A stretch of DNA of 64,000 bases from Chitinophagaceae bacterium. GTDB taxonomy: Bacteria > Bacteroidota > Bacteroidia > Chitinophagales > Chitinophagaceae. The stretch is from positions 27,884-91,883 of the forward strand of contig JAEUVK010000188.1 of NCBI GenBank assembly GCA_016787135.1. Reading direction: 5' to 3'. Made by a program: the position numbers and the translations under genes. Shown one piece after another: positions 41,881 through 49,906 of the stretch. The stretch's first letter is position 1. The number at the start of each line of letters is the position of its first letter. The notes under the pieces are model-generated. The model saw only the letters and a list, made by a program, of their open reading frames with translations. It had not been told where the DNA came from and searched no databases.

Positions 41881-43548
41881 TCATTCCACTATCAGTTCTA
41901 TCTTCTCGCTGTTATGGGTTTCATTGTAAAAACCATATTTGACCGAGAACCTGAGATAATACTTTCCCGTTGGTAAAGCGGGCTGTATCGTTATTGTCAT
42001 TTGCTTCTTCTCATTCATTTCTTTTAAATAAAGCGGGACCGGAATTTCTTTTATCCAGCCATACCTGTCAAATACACCCACACGAACCGAATCACCTACT
42101 ATCTCATGTGTCCGGATGAACGATGAATACTGTTCAGGAATTTCAAACCGGCAGTTCATGGTAAGATCGCCGCCTTCTTTTATTTTGTATGATCCTTTAT
42201 CCGTTACAATATTGATTTTTACAAATGAGGTCAGTGATGGGTCATACCGATAGCCGATCCAGCCAATGGAAGTTTTTAACGAATCGGGAAAACGATAGAC
42301 GCGGTGTATATCGAGGAAATAAACCGGCTTCCCAAGCAAGGAATCTTCCAGCGGCCAGAAGTTATAATTATTCCTGCTGTTAAGATACCAGTTTTGCGAA
42401 AAGGTCGTTTGACCGGAGTAGAACCAATACTTTGATGCCCGCTGGTAAGAGTTACTGAATACAACCGGCAGGCCTTTGGTTCTTTCCCGCATTTCCTGCG
42501 GCCATTTTTTCCAGGCATGAAAACGGCTTTGAACGGCCTTTACCGGTAATACATCTACAATCATGATGATCCTCGCAAACAATACAAGGATCATTGTTAC
42601 CGGTAACAGGCGATACAGTATTTTTTGCCAGTCGGCTTTTTCATACAGGAATTGGTGGGCCAGTACTATCAGCGGAACGATAGCTGGAGATGTCCAGTTA
42701 CCTTCCACTTTTCCGCGAAAAGAGCTGAGCAAAAAGAAGCCATAAATGCCGATCATTGTAAAACGCAGGGCTTTTTCAGTTTCGTTTTTTGGCTTGTATC
42801 TCCAGGCAGCGGGCAATAAAATAAAACCGGCTATTGGTCCCGCCAGCAGCAACTGCCCCAGTATATACTCAGTGGTATAGCGGAATTTATAAACATTCAC
42901 ATTACTTTCAAAAAGGTGGTACCGGAAGCTTACCCAGTTATGCTCATACTGCCACCATAAATGAGGGGAGAATAATAGCAAAGCAATAACACCAGCGAGA
43001 TAAGTTTGATACCGGGTAAGCAATTTCAGGTTGGATAACAGTGTAAAGAAAACGATCAGTACCGCATGATATTTACTGTAAAGCAGCATGGCCACACAAA
43101 TACCAAGTAAAAAAGTATTCAGCAGGGAATGATGTTCAGTGAATTTCTTATATAATAAAAAAAACAACGCGGTAAAGAAAATAAGCGGGATATCAGGTAC
43201 TGCCACAAAACCGCTTACTTGTAATACAGCCAGTGACAGGGTAATGGCATAGAACAGGAATGCATTTTTACCGCCGATCAGTTTTTCAATAATGATAAGC
43301 GACAGTACATTCAGCAATAGGGGGAATAGCCGGACGCCAAGTTCGCCGGGGAAAATGGCATAGCCCATTTTGATCAGTAGCCCCGTCATGGGCGGGTGGT
43401 CAAAATAGCCCCAGTCAAAGAATTTGGAGTAAACCCAGTAATAGGCCTCGTCATCCATCAGCTCGGTAAAAGCAGCCTGTATCAACCCGAGAACGATCCA
43501 GGCTCCATAAAAAACAAGGCGATGATTTTTCTGAAGAAGTGTTTTCAT
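41881..43548 (-). CDS. GT39 (ArnT/PMT-like) membrane glycosyltransferase
   Basis: A 555-residue polytopic membrane protein of the PMT_2/ArnT superfamily, which transfers a sugar from a polyprenyl-phosphate carrier on the periplasmic face. The catalytic acidic motif of the first loop is clear: ELMDDEAYYWVYSKFFDWGYFDHPPM (Asp-Asp-Glu, then DHPP), and FVAVPDIPLIFFTALFFLLYKK is the second diagnostic segment. About twelve helices are followed by a C-terminal periplasmic domain of about 230 residues with beta character. In Gram-negatives such enzymes modify lipid A or surface glycans; which one is unclear here. It is convergent with mtgA. Confidence 0.88.
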   Translation of the reverse strand: MKTLLQKNHRLVFYGAWIVLGLIQAAFTELMDDEAYYWVYSKFFDWGYFDHPPMTGLLIKMGYAIFPGELGVRLFPLLLNVLSLIIIEKLIGGKNAFLFYAITLSLAVLQVSGFVAVPDIPLIFFTALFFLLYKKFTEHHSLLNTFLLGICVAMLLYSKYHAVLIVFFTLLSNLKLLTRYQTYLAGVIALLLFSPHLWWQYEHNWVSFRYHLFESNVNVYKFRYTTEYILGQLLLAGPIAGFILLPAAWRYKPKNETEKALRFTMIGIYGFFLLSSFRGKVEGNWTSPAIVPLIVLAHQFLYEKADWQKILYRLLPVTMILVLFARIIMIVDVLPVKAVQSRFHAWKKWPQEMRERTKGLPVVFSNSYQRASKYWFYSGQTTFSQNWYLNSRNNYNFWPLEDSLLGKPVYFLDIHRVYRFPDSLKTSIGWIGYRYDPSLTSFVKINIVTDKGSYKIKEGGDLTMNCRFEIPEQYSSFIRTHEIVGDSVRVGVFDRYGWIKEIPVPLYLKEMNEKKQMTITIQPALPTGKYYLRFSVKYGFYNETHNSEKIELIVE

Positions 43549-43572
43549 GAATGACTTCGAAAATAGTAACTA

Positions 43573-44130
43573 TTATTGCAGCAGGTCATCTACGGCAATG
43601 ATCGCTTTTTGTAACCGCTGTTCGTAGTCGCCGCTGATATCCACCCAGGGAACAGACTGGTTAACCATAATATCCTTGTAAATATGATAGAGTTTTTTGC
43701 GGGTGGCCAGGTCAGGGTATTCACGCAGTTCATCTTTTATCCATGGCAGGTCGATATTGCAGAGCAGGTACAGGTCATAACTCCTTTTTACGATCTCTTC
43801 TAAAATGAACCGGTGACATTTGCCAAATACAAACTCGCACCACACTTTGGCCACATACATATCTGTATCAATAAATAAAGGAATATGACCTCCGTTCTCT
43901 AAAAAAGATAAGGATTGTCTTTCCATTGTCGAGCTGTATTCATCCTCTAACGCCAGTTGCCCTTTGGCAATGGTCAACAGGTCGTCAAATTCATAGTTGG
44001 TCCCATTCGTCAGCAGGTATTCCCTGGCAAACTCGGGGCACCAGGTTGTTTCATACTGCTGTGCCAGCTGCTCACATAAAGTGCTTTTGCCTGCGCTTTC
44101 CGGGCCAATGATGACGATCTTTTTAAGCAT
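43573..44130 (-). CDS. NadR-type ribosylnicotinamide kinase-like AAA ATPase
   Basis: A 185-residue P-loop kinase matching the kinase domain of NadR: Walker A GPESAGKST (residues 9-17), EFAREYL, FIDTDMYVAKVWCEFVFGK and DLYLLCNIDLPWIKDELRE. NadR also has an HTH and an NMN adenylyltransferase domain; here only the kinase is present. It would phosphorylate nicotinamide riboside to NMN. The ATG at 44130 (MLKKIVIIG) starts at the P-loop strand; the frame extends to 44166 without support. PnuC, the riboside importer, is encoded 0.5 kb away, supporting the salvage role. Confidence 0.85.
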   Translation of the reverse strand: MLKKIVIIGPESAGKSTLCEQLAQQYETTWCPEFAREYLLTNGTNYEFDDLLTIAKGQLALEDEYSSTMERQSLSFLENGGHIPLFIDTDMYVAKVWCEFVFGKCHRFILEEIVKRSYDLYLLCNIDLPWIKDELREYPDLATRKKLYHIYKDIMVNQSVPWVDISGDYEQRLQKAIIAVDDLLQ

Positions 44131-44224
44131 GGCCCAATTTACGATGATGCATGGATTATTGAACATTTTACCGGGGGTAAGTGTTGATTAATGGATATAC
44201 ATTTTTCATTTAAAACAAAATGAC

Positions 44225-44626
44225 ATGTACTACAACCAGTCATGCGCCGCAAAAGGCAATCACTCCGGAAACAGGCAAGGCCGGCACCTGTTCATCCGTT
44301 CAATGCAAAGAGCTGCCGTCAACATTTACAAGACCGACACCAGTTTTGAAATGCTGGTATTCGCTCCGGGCCGTATCAAAGAGAATTTCAGCCTGAATGT
44401 AAAAGGTAATGAACTGACCATTACCTATACACCGCCTGAAGGTTTTCCAAGACCCGAATGGATACTGCGGGAATACAGCCGTGGCGGTTTTGTAAGAACC
44501 TTTACACTTAATGACAGCATTGATACCTCCGGGATCAGTGCAAAGTACGTGGACGGTGTGCTGCAGGTTTCTCTGCCGGTGATCGCCGGCAAGGAAGCGG
44601 CGAGCCAGGTGATCAAAGTGAGTTAA
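44225..44626 (+). CDS. Hsp20/alpha-crystallin family small heat-shock protein
   Basis: A 133-residue ATP-independent holdase chaperone. The alpha-crystallin domain runs from AAVNIYKTDTSFEMLVFAPG to the signature AKYVDGVLQVSLPVIA (family pattern A-x(n)-G-V-L-x-V-x-x-P), with FVRTFTLNDSIDTSGI between. The N-terminal arm is short (about 30 residues), and the C-terminal IxI anchor is replaced by QVIKVS, which could still serve. The start is the ATG at 44225. It is oriented opposite to the flanking NadR-like kinase and PnuC genes and splits that pair. Confidence 0.88.
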   Translation: MYYNQSCAAKGNHSGNRQGRHLFIRSMQRAAVNIYKTDTSFEMLVFAPGRIKENFSLNVKGNELTITYTPPEGFPRPEWILREYSRGGFVRTFTLNDSIDTSGISAKYVDGVLQVSLPVIAGKEAASQVIKVS

Positions 44627-44649
44627 TACACGGATCCGGTAAATCAGAA

Positions 44650-44683
44650 AGCGGCGGCTATTTATTTAGCGGCCGCTTTTTTT
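44650..44683 (+). terminator. Terminator after the Hsp20 gene
   Basis: AGCGGC (44650-44655) and GCCGCT (44672-44677) form a GC-rich stem followed by seven T residues, 24 nt after the Hsp20 stop. The downstream arm lies inside the 3' end of the convergent pnuC gene. Confidence 0.6.
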
Positions 44684-45294
44684 GCACGTCTCATCCACTC
44701 TGTGAGTCCGAAAACCGCCATGATCAGCAGAATAAGATAATAAACACTGGTGAACACATAGTGCTTTACAAAGTATAACGGAATAGAGGCAACATTGGTG
44801 GCGATCCACCAGTACCAGCTTTCTGTTTTTTTCTTTGTCATCAGCCACATACCGGTAAATGCAGTTGCCGAAGCGAATGCATCAGCCCAGGGAATAGCAC
44901 CGGGAGCAAAATCCTTTTTGAGGCAGGTCAGTAAGAAAAAGATAGCAATATAAAATGCTGAAAAGAAGTATAGCTGATATAGCCACCATCTGCGATCAGA
45001 AAATGTGATATGAACAATATGCTCATACTGCTCATTCCTTTTTGTCCACAATATCCAGCCATAAATGCTCATGACAGTATAATAAAAATTCACACTGGCT
45101 TCACCGAACAAACTTCCCTTAATGCTCAGGTAAATGTAGAAAGTGGTATTGAGCAGGCCAGTAGGGTAAACAAGGATATTTTCTTTCCGGGAGAACCATA
45201 CACTGACAATCCCGGAAAATACAGCTACATATTCCAGCCATGTTGTATGCTGAATATCAGTAATAAACTGCCGGTATATTTCCTGGAAAGTCAA
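44662..45294 (-). CDS. pnuC: Nicotinamide riboside transporter PnuC
   Basis: A 210-residue inner-membrane importer of the PnuC family, which facilitates uptake of nicotinamide riboside (or a related vitamin). Diagnostic segments are WFSRKENILVYPTGLLNTTFYIYLSIKG, NFYYTVMSIYGWILWTKR and ESWYWWIATNVASIPLYFVKHYVFTSVYYLILLIMAVFGL, where WYWW precedes the NR-binding helix. No ATG lies near the conserved start MTFQEIY, so TTG at 45294 is taken. A TATTTTTG box lies 13 nt upstream. The NadR-type kinase that would trap the product is encoded 0.5 kb downstream. Confidence 0.9.
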   Translation of the reverse strand: MTFQEIYRQFITDIQHTTWLEYVAVFSGIVSVWFSRKENILVYPTGLLNTTFYIYLSIKGSLFGEASVNFYYTVMSIYGWILWTKRNEQYEHIVHITFSDRRWWLYQLYFFSAFYIAIFFLLTCLKKDFAPGAIPWADAFASATAFTGMWLMTKKKTESWYWWIATNVASIPLYFVKHYVFTSVYYLILLIMAVFGLTEWMRRAKKAAAK

Positions 45295-45307
45295 AGAGGT
45301 GTTTTTT

Positions 45308-45315
45308 CAAAAATA
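45308..45315 (-). promoter_or_regulatory. pnuC: -7 promoter box (TATTTTTG) of pnuC
   Basis: Minus-strand TATTTTTG is an exact TAnnTTTG match 13 nt before the presumed TTG start of pnuC. It lies in the 28-nt gap after the M23 peptidase gene, so it may be an internal promoter. Confidence 0.35.
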
Positions 45316-45322
45316 GAAAGTA

Positions 45323-45934
45323 TCAGTATGTCTTGCGGTATTTTTTCCATGGCCGCAGGTATTTTATTCCTTTTCTTGTCTGAAACCGGGTGGGCACCTG
45401 TTGCCACTGGCCGCCGTAATTGCTCCATACCATGAAATGAAGATGCGGAACTGCGGCGTAACCGGTTTTTCCGCTCAATGCGATCACCTGTCCGGCTTTT
45501 ACTGTATCACCCATACTGACCGATGCCCCATCTTTCTGTAAATGCCAATAACCGGACCTGGTGCCATCGGCGTGCTGTATCACAATATTATTACCATAAG
45601 GTCTGTACTTCCTGTTCCATCCGCCGCGGTCTCCATCTTCCTTTACCCGTATCACTACACCATCTCTTGCTGCACAGATCCTGGTACCCCGTTTCATTTT
45701 AAAATCCAGCGCCGCCCTGTTCTTATGCGAAAAAGCACTGAAATACCCTTGTATCACCCGGTATGATTTTTCCTCTTCGTAAGGAAGCCGGTAAACAAAA
45801 CTGGTATCTTCCGTTACTTTTCCTTTTTGCAGTTTACGCACATAATTCTTATACGGGTCCCTGGTGGACACGCAACCTGCAGTAACAATTATAAAAATGG
45901 AAAAGAGTGATATGTTTTTAAAAGCCGGGATCAT
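45323..45934 (-). CDS. M23-family metallopeptidase lipoprotein
   Basis: A 203-residue exported LytM-type peptidase that would cleave peptidoglycan cross-links. The lipobox is TAGCVS after a hydrophobic stretch. Zinc-site motifs are HKNRAALDFKM (HxxxxLDF), GYWHLQKDG and the final HLHF in AAVPHLHFMVW. The remaining LytM elements (ICAARDGVV, VKAGQVIALSGKTGYAAVPH) are also present. The catalytic site looks complete. It is close in sequence to the peptidase encoded at 46372-46956, with a cupin gene between. The ATG at 45934 is used instead of a TTG at 45949. Confidence 0.88.
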   Translation of the reverse strand: MIPAFKNISLFSIFIIVTAGCVSTRDPYKNYVRKLQKGKVTEDTSFVYRLPYEEEKSYRVIQGYFSAFSHKNRAALDFKMKRGTRICAARDGVVIRVKEDGDRGGWNRKYRPYGNNIVIQHADGTRSGYWHLQKDGASVSMGDTVKAGQVIALSGKTGYAAVPHLHFMVWSNYGGQWQQVPTRFQTRKGIKYLRPWKKYRKTY

Positions 45935-46008
45935 TTTTTGAGCAAACAATAAAAATAAAACGAAATTTACTCAGGTAAACGGGATACCCGGAAATTAATT
46001 TTATTGTA

Positions 46009-46368
46009 ATGGAAAAAATAAACCTTTCCGAAAAGCTTGCTCAATTCAGTGACTACTTCAATCCCCGCATTGTGGGTGAACTGAACGGTCAGCAGGTAAA
46101 ACTTGTAAAATTCAAAGGAGAATTCGTCTGGCATCATCACGATCATGAGGATGAACTGTTTTATGTGGTAAAAGGAAGTTTTGAGATGCAGATGCGGGAT
46201 AAAACGATCACAGTAAATGCCGGAGAGTTCTTAATAATGCCACGCGGAGTTGAACACAGACCCGTGGCAAAAGAGGATGTGGAGATCATGTTGTTTGAGC
46301 CAGCCACTACTTTGAATACCGGTAATGTAGAGAATGAACTGACCAAAAAACAACTCAGACGCCTGTAA
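46009..46368 (+). CDS. Small cupin-domain protein
   Basis: A 119-residue single-domain cupin with the metal-binding motifs HHHDHEDELFYVVKGSFEM (His-His-His and Glu) and FLIMPRGVEHRPVA (His). Members range from isomerases and dioxygenases to metabolite sensors, and the sequence does not decide. A single cytoplasmic domain with no signal peptide. It is oriented opposite to the two flanking M23 peptidase genes, with ends 3 nt apart from one of them (convergent). Confidence 0.85.
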   Translation: MEKINLSEKLAQFSDYFNPRIVGELNGQQVKLVKFKGEFVWHHHDHEDELFYVVKGSFEMQMRDKTITVNAGEFLIMPRGVEHRPVAKEDVEIMLFEPATTLNTGNVENELTKKQLRRL

Positions 46369-46371
46369 ATG

Positions 46372-46956
46372 TTAGTGCCTTGTCCTGTAAAACTTGCCGG
46401 GCCGCAGGTAGATCACCCCTTTATTGGTATAGAAACGTGTAGCCAGTTGTTTGAAGTGGCCCGTTGCGTCGTATCCCTGTACTTCAAAATGCAAATGCGG
46501 AAATGCAGAATAACCGGTATTGCCGCTTAGCCCTATCCATTGACCGGCCTCTACACTATCGCCGACACTCACCACTGCGCCGTCCTTTTTCAAATGCCAG
46601 TAATGAGCAACAGAACCGTCATTGTGTTTTATCGAGATATAATTACCATCTGACAAGTTCTCGTCCTTTAATCCTCCTTTGTCAGAATCCTCTCTTACTC
46701 CTAATATCACTCCTGCTCTTGCTGCACATATTTTAGCTCCCTTCTTTACTTTAAAATCCAACGCTCGTTCCCCCTTGTGGCTCATCTTGCTTTCATAAGC
46801 CTGTACCAGGAATACTCTCTTCTTATTTTCGAACGGAAGATCATAAATATGGCTGCTGTCTTCTTTGAATTTGCCGTTCTTCAGGTCACGGATGCTGTAT
46901 TGATCCTGGCCAAAGCAAATGGCAGATAGGAAAAGAGATGCGAGAACAAGCTTCAT
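46372..46956 (-). CDS. M23-family metallopeptidase (periplasmic), paralogue of the neighbouring one
   Basis: A 194-residue secreted LytM peptidase with signal peptide (LVLASLFLSAICFGQ). Zinc-site motifs HKGERALDFKVKKG, AHYWHLKKDG and HLHFEV are complete. It aligns throughout with the product of 45323-45934 (for example SYESKMSHKGERALDFK against GYFSAFSHKNRAALDFK; GDSVEAGQWIGLSGNTGYSAFPH against GDTVKAGQVIALSGKTGYAAVPH), so the two arose by duplication; only the other is a lipoprotein. Its ATG overlaps the XdhC stop by 4 nt (ATGA), implying translational coupling to a gene of unrelated function. Confidence 0.88.
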   Translation of the reverse strand: MKLVLASLFLSAICFGQDQYSIRDLKNGKFKEDSSHIYDLPFENKKRVFLVQAYESKMSHKGERALDFKVKKGAKICAARAGVILGVREDSDKGGLKDENLSDGNYISIKHNDGSVAHYWHLKKDGAVVSVGDSVEAGQWIGLSGNTGYSAFPHLHFEVQGYDATGHFKQLATRFYTNKGVIYLRPGKFYRTRH

Positions 46957-47927
46957 AAGTCGTAGTTCTTTGTTTTGATGATCTCTGCAGCGATACTTAC
47001 AGCGATCTCTTCGGGTGTCTGGCTCTTGATAGCAAGACCAACCGGGCTGTGAATACGTTGCAGGCGTTCTGCAGCTATTCCTTCTTTGTGGTAATCAGCC
47101 AGCATTTTTTCTGTCTTATGGCGGCTGCCCAATAGCCCTATGTATTTGAAATCTTTGCCTATTAAAGCCCGTAAGGCAATATCATCGGTATGGTAACCAA
47201 AGGTCATGATAACGACGTAGTGATTATTTCCGGATGAGATCAGTTCCTTTAATACACTGTAATCACTGACAACATGTTTTTCATGTGCCGCTGAATTCTC
47301 CACCATCGTTTTCAAACCTGTTCTTTCATCATAAATACAGGTATAAAAATCCATTGATCGCATCAGTCTGGAAAAAGCGAGGGAACAATGTCCGCCGCCA
47401 ATGATGAAGAGGTGGTTCTTATATCCCGTCTTTTCTTTATACTGCCAGTCTTCTTCTGATGTGAATGTAAAATCAATATCTCTTTCGGGAGGCGCATTAT
47501 CAAAACTCAATTTCCCTGGTGCCAGTAACAGGGTTCCATTCCTGTTCTCTTCCAATGAAAGGATGATTTGCTGAACAAATGTTTTCTCGGGGTCTTTTAT
47601 TTTATACAATAATATCGTTTGCTCTCCCGAACATATCATTCCGCTTTGGTTTTTCACCGCAGACTTATCATGATGCTGCTTACGGATATTCCCGGCTAAC
47701 GGCTCATCGCTGTCAGCTAACAGCTTCTCTTTTACCATTTCTACAAACTTATGCTCCATGATACCACCGCCGATCGAACCTTCCATTTCGCCATCGGTAT
47801 TTACTGCCATAAAAAAACCCGGCCGGCCGGGACTGCTGCCTTTACTTTCGAGTACATACAAAAGCATGACCGGCACCTTTTGGATAAGGCTTTGATGTAT
47901 GAGTTGCCATGTTTTAAGATGTTTCAT
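46953..47927 (-). CDS. xdhC: XdhC/CoxI family molybdenum-cofactor chaperone
   Basis: XdhC binds molybdenum cofactor and helps sulfurate and insert it into xanthine dehydrogenase. The 324-residue protein has the XdhC_CoxI N-terminal pattern (GSSPGRPGFFMAV, EGSIGGGIMEHKFVE) and a Rossmann-like C-terminal domain (FIIGGGHCSLAFSRLM, IMTFGYHTDDIALRALI, YIGLLGSRHKTEKML, IHSPVGLAIKSQTPEEIAVSIAAEII). The ATG at 47927 is used; a TTG at 47942 is in frame. The xanthine dehydrogenase subunits are encoded 2-6 kb away on the same strand but are separated by an MFS gene, so the three are not one operon. Confidence 0.93.
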   Translation of the reverse strand: MKHLKTWQLIHQSLIQKVPVMLLYVLESKGSSPGRPGFFMAVNTDGEMEGSIGGGIMEHKFVEMVKEKLLADSDEPLAGNIRKQHHDKSAVKNQSGMICSGEQTILLYKIKDPEKTFVQQIILSLEENRNGTLLLAPGKLSFDNAPPERDIDFTFTSEEDWQYKEKTGYKNHLFIIGGGHCSLAFSRLMRSMDFYTCIYDERTGLKTMVENSAAHEKHVVSDYSVLKELISSGNNHYVVIMTFGYHTDDIALRALIGKDFKYIGLLGSRHKTEKMLADYHKEGIAAERLQRIHSPVGLAIKSQTPEEIAVSIAAEIIKTKNYDL

Positions 47928-48089
47928 GTATTCAGGAGACAATAAAGTTATTCAAATGTCATTCAGATTGGTTATTCACCGGAAACGTTTGTTTTTTTAT
48001 TCCGGTAAAACCAAAAAGGGAATTATGGGTTATCTTTATGACTCCTGCTGGCCATACCGGAAATATTGCAGTACAGATAAAGTGAATAT

Positions 48090-49313
48090 ATGGCAACAGA
48101 AACCATAGCGGTCACCCGCTCCTCCAACGTCAAACGTTTTCTTATCAATACGATCACCGGCGCTCCTGTTCAAAAAGAAGTTCCGAAACTGACCATGCGG
48201 CTGGCAGTTGCAGCCTTCTATTTCAGTATGGGTTTTTGTTTTGCATCATGGGCCAGCCGTATCCCGGATATCAAGACCCGGTTACATCTCAGCGAAGCAG
48301 AGCTTGGAAGTGTGCTGCTGGCGTTGCCTGTTGGTCAGTTGGTCACCATGCCGGTATCAGGCAGGCTCGTTACAAAATATGGGAGCCGTACCATTTTATC
48401 TTTTGCCATTTTATTGTATGCAATAGAACTGACTAATATTGGCTGGGCCTCGCAGATGTGGCAACTGGCATTAGCCTTATTCATTTTTGGTGTGGTAGGA
48501 AATATGTCCAACATCTCCGTGAATACGCAGGGTGTACTGGCAGAAAAGATCTACGGAAGACCCATCATGACCTCTTTTCACGGAGTATGGAGCATAGCCG
48601 GCTTTTCCGGTGCGTTGGTAGGTTTGCTGATGATGAACTTAAATCTGACACCACGTCAGCATTTTATTATTGTCGCAGCGCTGGTATTCGTTATCGTTCT
48701 AGTTGCAAGAAAGTATTTGATACCGGGTACTTCTGCCCCGGCGGAGAAAAAGAAATTTTTCTCGAAGCCAGACGGTATATTGGTACAGTTAGGTATCATC
48801 GCTTTTTGCAGTATGTCTGCTGAAGGGGCCATGTTCGACTGGAGCGGTGTATATTTCAAAGAAGTGGTAAAGGCACCCGGGTCATTGGTGATCCTGGGCT
48901 ACGCCTCATTCATGATCATGATGGCAACGGGGCGTTTCGTTGGTGACAGGATCATTGCCAGAGTGGGGAGGAAAAAGCTGATACAGGTCAGCGGAATACT
49001 GATTTTAGCAGGATTATTAATATCAGTGGCATTCCCTTATCTCATTACTGCTACTCTCGGTTTTTTGACCGTAGGCTTTGGTGTTTCTTCGATTATTCCC
49101 ACAGTTTACAGTACAGCCGCAAAAGCCTCTAAGATCGGACCGGGCATGGCCCTGGCCAGTGTATCGAGTATTGGTTTTCTTGGATTCTTATTAGGTCCGC
49201 CGGTGATCGGGTATATCGCACAGCTGGCTAGTCTCCGTTATTCATTCGCTGTGGTGGCGTTGTTCGGGTTATGCATCACCCTGATTGTTTCTAAACTCAA
49301 GGTGATGGATTAG
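48090..49313 (+). CDS. MFS transporter
   Basis: A 407-residue major facilitator with about 12 helices. An N-terminal cytoplasmic tail (about 40 residues) precedes helix 1 (MRLAVAAFYFSMGFCFASWASRIPDIKTRL). The loop 2-3 motif is SGRLVTKYGSRTI and a similar one is GRFVGDRIIARVGRKKLI. The family is FucP/YbjJ-like, several members of which carry SRIPDIK near helix 1. Substrate not known; the position between xdhC and xdhAB raises a purine- or metabolite-related role, but this is inference only. A TATCTTTA box lies about 60 nt before the start. Confidence 0.88.
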   Translation: MATETIAVTRSSNVKRFLINTITGAPVQKEVPKLTMRLAVAAFYFSMGFCFASWASRIPDIKTRLHLSEAELGSVLLALPVGQLVTMPVSGRLVTKYGSRTILSFAILLYAIELTNIGWASQMWQLALALFIFGVVGNMSNISVNTQGVLAEKIYGRPIMTSFHGVWSIAGFSGALVGLLMMNLNLTPRQHFIIVAALVFVIVLVARKYLIPGTSAPAEKKKFFSKPDGILVQLGIIAFCSMSAEGAMFDWSGVYFKEVVKAPGSLVILGYASFMIMMATGRFVGDRIIARVGRKKLIQVSGILILAGLLISVAFPYLITATLGFLTVGFGVSSIIPTVYSTAAKASKIGPGMALASVSSIGFLGFLLGPPVIGYIAQLASLRYSFAVVALFGLCITLIVSKLKVMD

Positions 49314-49854
49314 TTTTTATTGATTGCTGTTTTCTTTTCACAAGAGAATAGTCACGGAGCATATATACTATCCCAATGATGAGGCCGATTATACCGCCCA
49401 GATAACTATAGTTATTGATCGAGCCTACAATGATAAAACTGCTTTTATCAATAAGGTCTTCCGGAAACCACCAGTTAACGCCTGTATCAATAAGGTAATA
49501 GCGTCCTCTGAAAAAACCGATCAAACCAAAAATAACAGCAGTAACAAAAACTATTTTTATGGCATTTGTAACTCCTTTCTTCATTATATGATGATCAGGG
49601 TAAATTAAACCCGTCAAACCGATAATCAGGCCGGTCCAAAGTCCAACCCACCATGTTGCCAGGAAGCCAATTACTGCCACCGTTTGGCGATGGCCATTGC
49701 ACCATGCCGGCTTAAAACCAAACTGCCGGTACTTGAATTTGGTAAAATACTCCTGCGAAATTGTATAAGTCACCTGATCATGCAATATTCCATACACACC
49801 GGCTATTAGAATTGTGATAAAAATGGTTGCAGTAAGAACTCCAAATTTTCTCAT
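49297..49854 (-). CDS. Uncharacterised multi-pass membrane protein
   Basis: A 185-residue protein with four or five hydrophobic helices: one at the N-terminus (VLTATIFITILIAGVYGIL), two in the middle (TVAVIGFLATWWVGLWTGLIIGLTGLI and IKIVFVTAVIFGLIGFF) and one near the end (YLGGIIGLIIGIVYML). The loop after helix 1 (HDQVTYTISQEYFTKFKYRQFGF) is a motif I have seen in unnamed membrane proteins of Proteobacteria and Bacteroidota; no function is assigned to it. Its 3' end overlaps the convergent MFS gene by 17 nt. Confidence 0.7.
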   Translation of the reverse strand: MRKFGVLTATIFITILIAGVYGILHDQVTYTISQEYFTKFKYRQFGFKPAWCNGHRQTVAVIGFLATWWVGLWTGLIIGLTGLIYPDHHIMKKGVTNAIKIVFVTAVIFGLIGFFRGRYYLIDTGVNWWFPEDLIDKSSFIIVGSINNYSYLGGIIGLIIGIVYMLRDYSLVKRKQQSIKTNPSP

Positions 49855-49906
49855 TCGTATTTACTTATTCTCTTTTATCTCTTTTTTGTTGATGGCCTAC
49901 TTTCCT

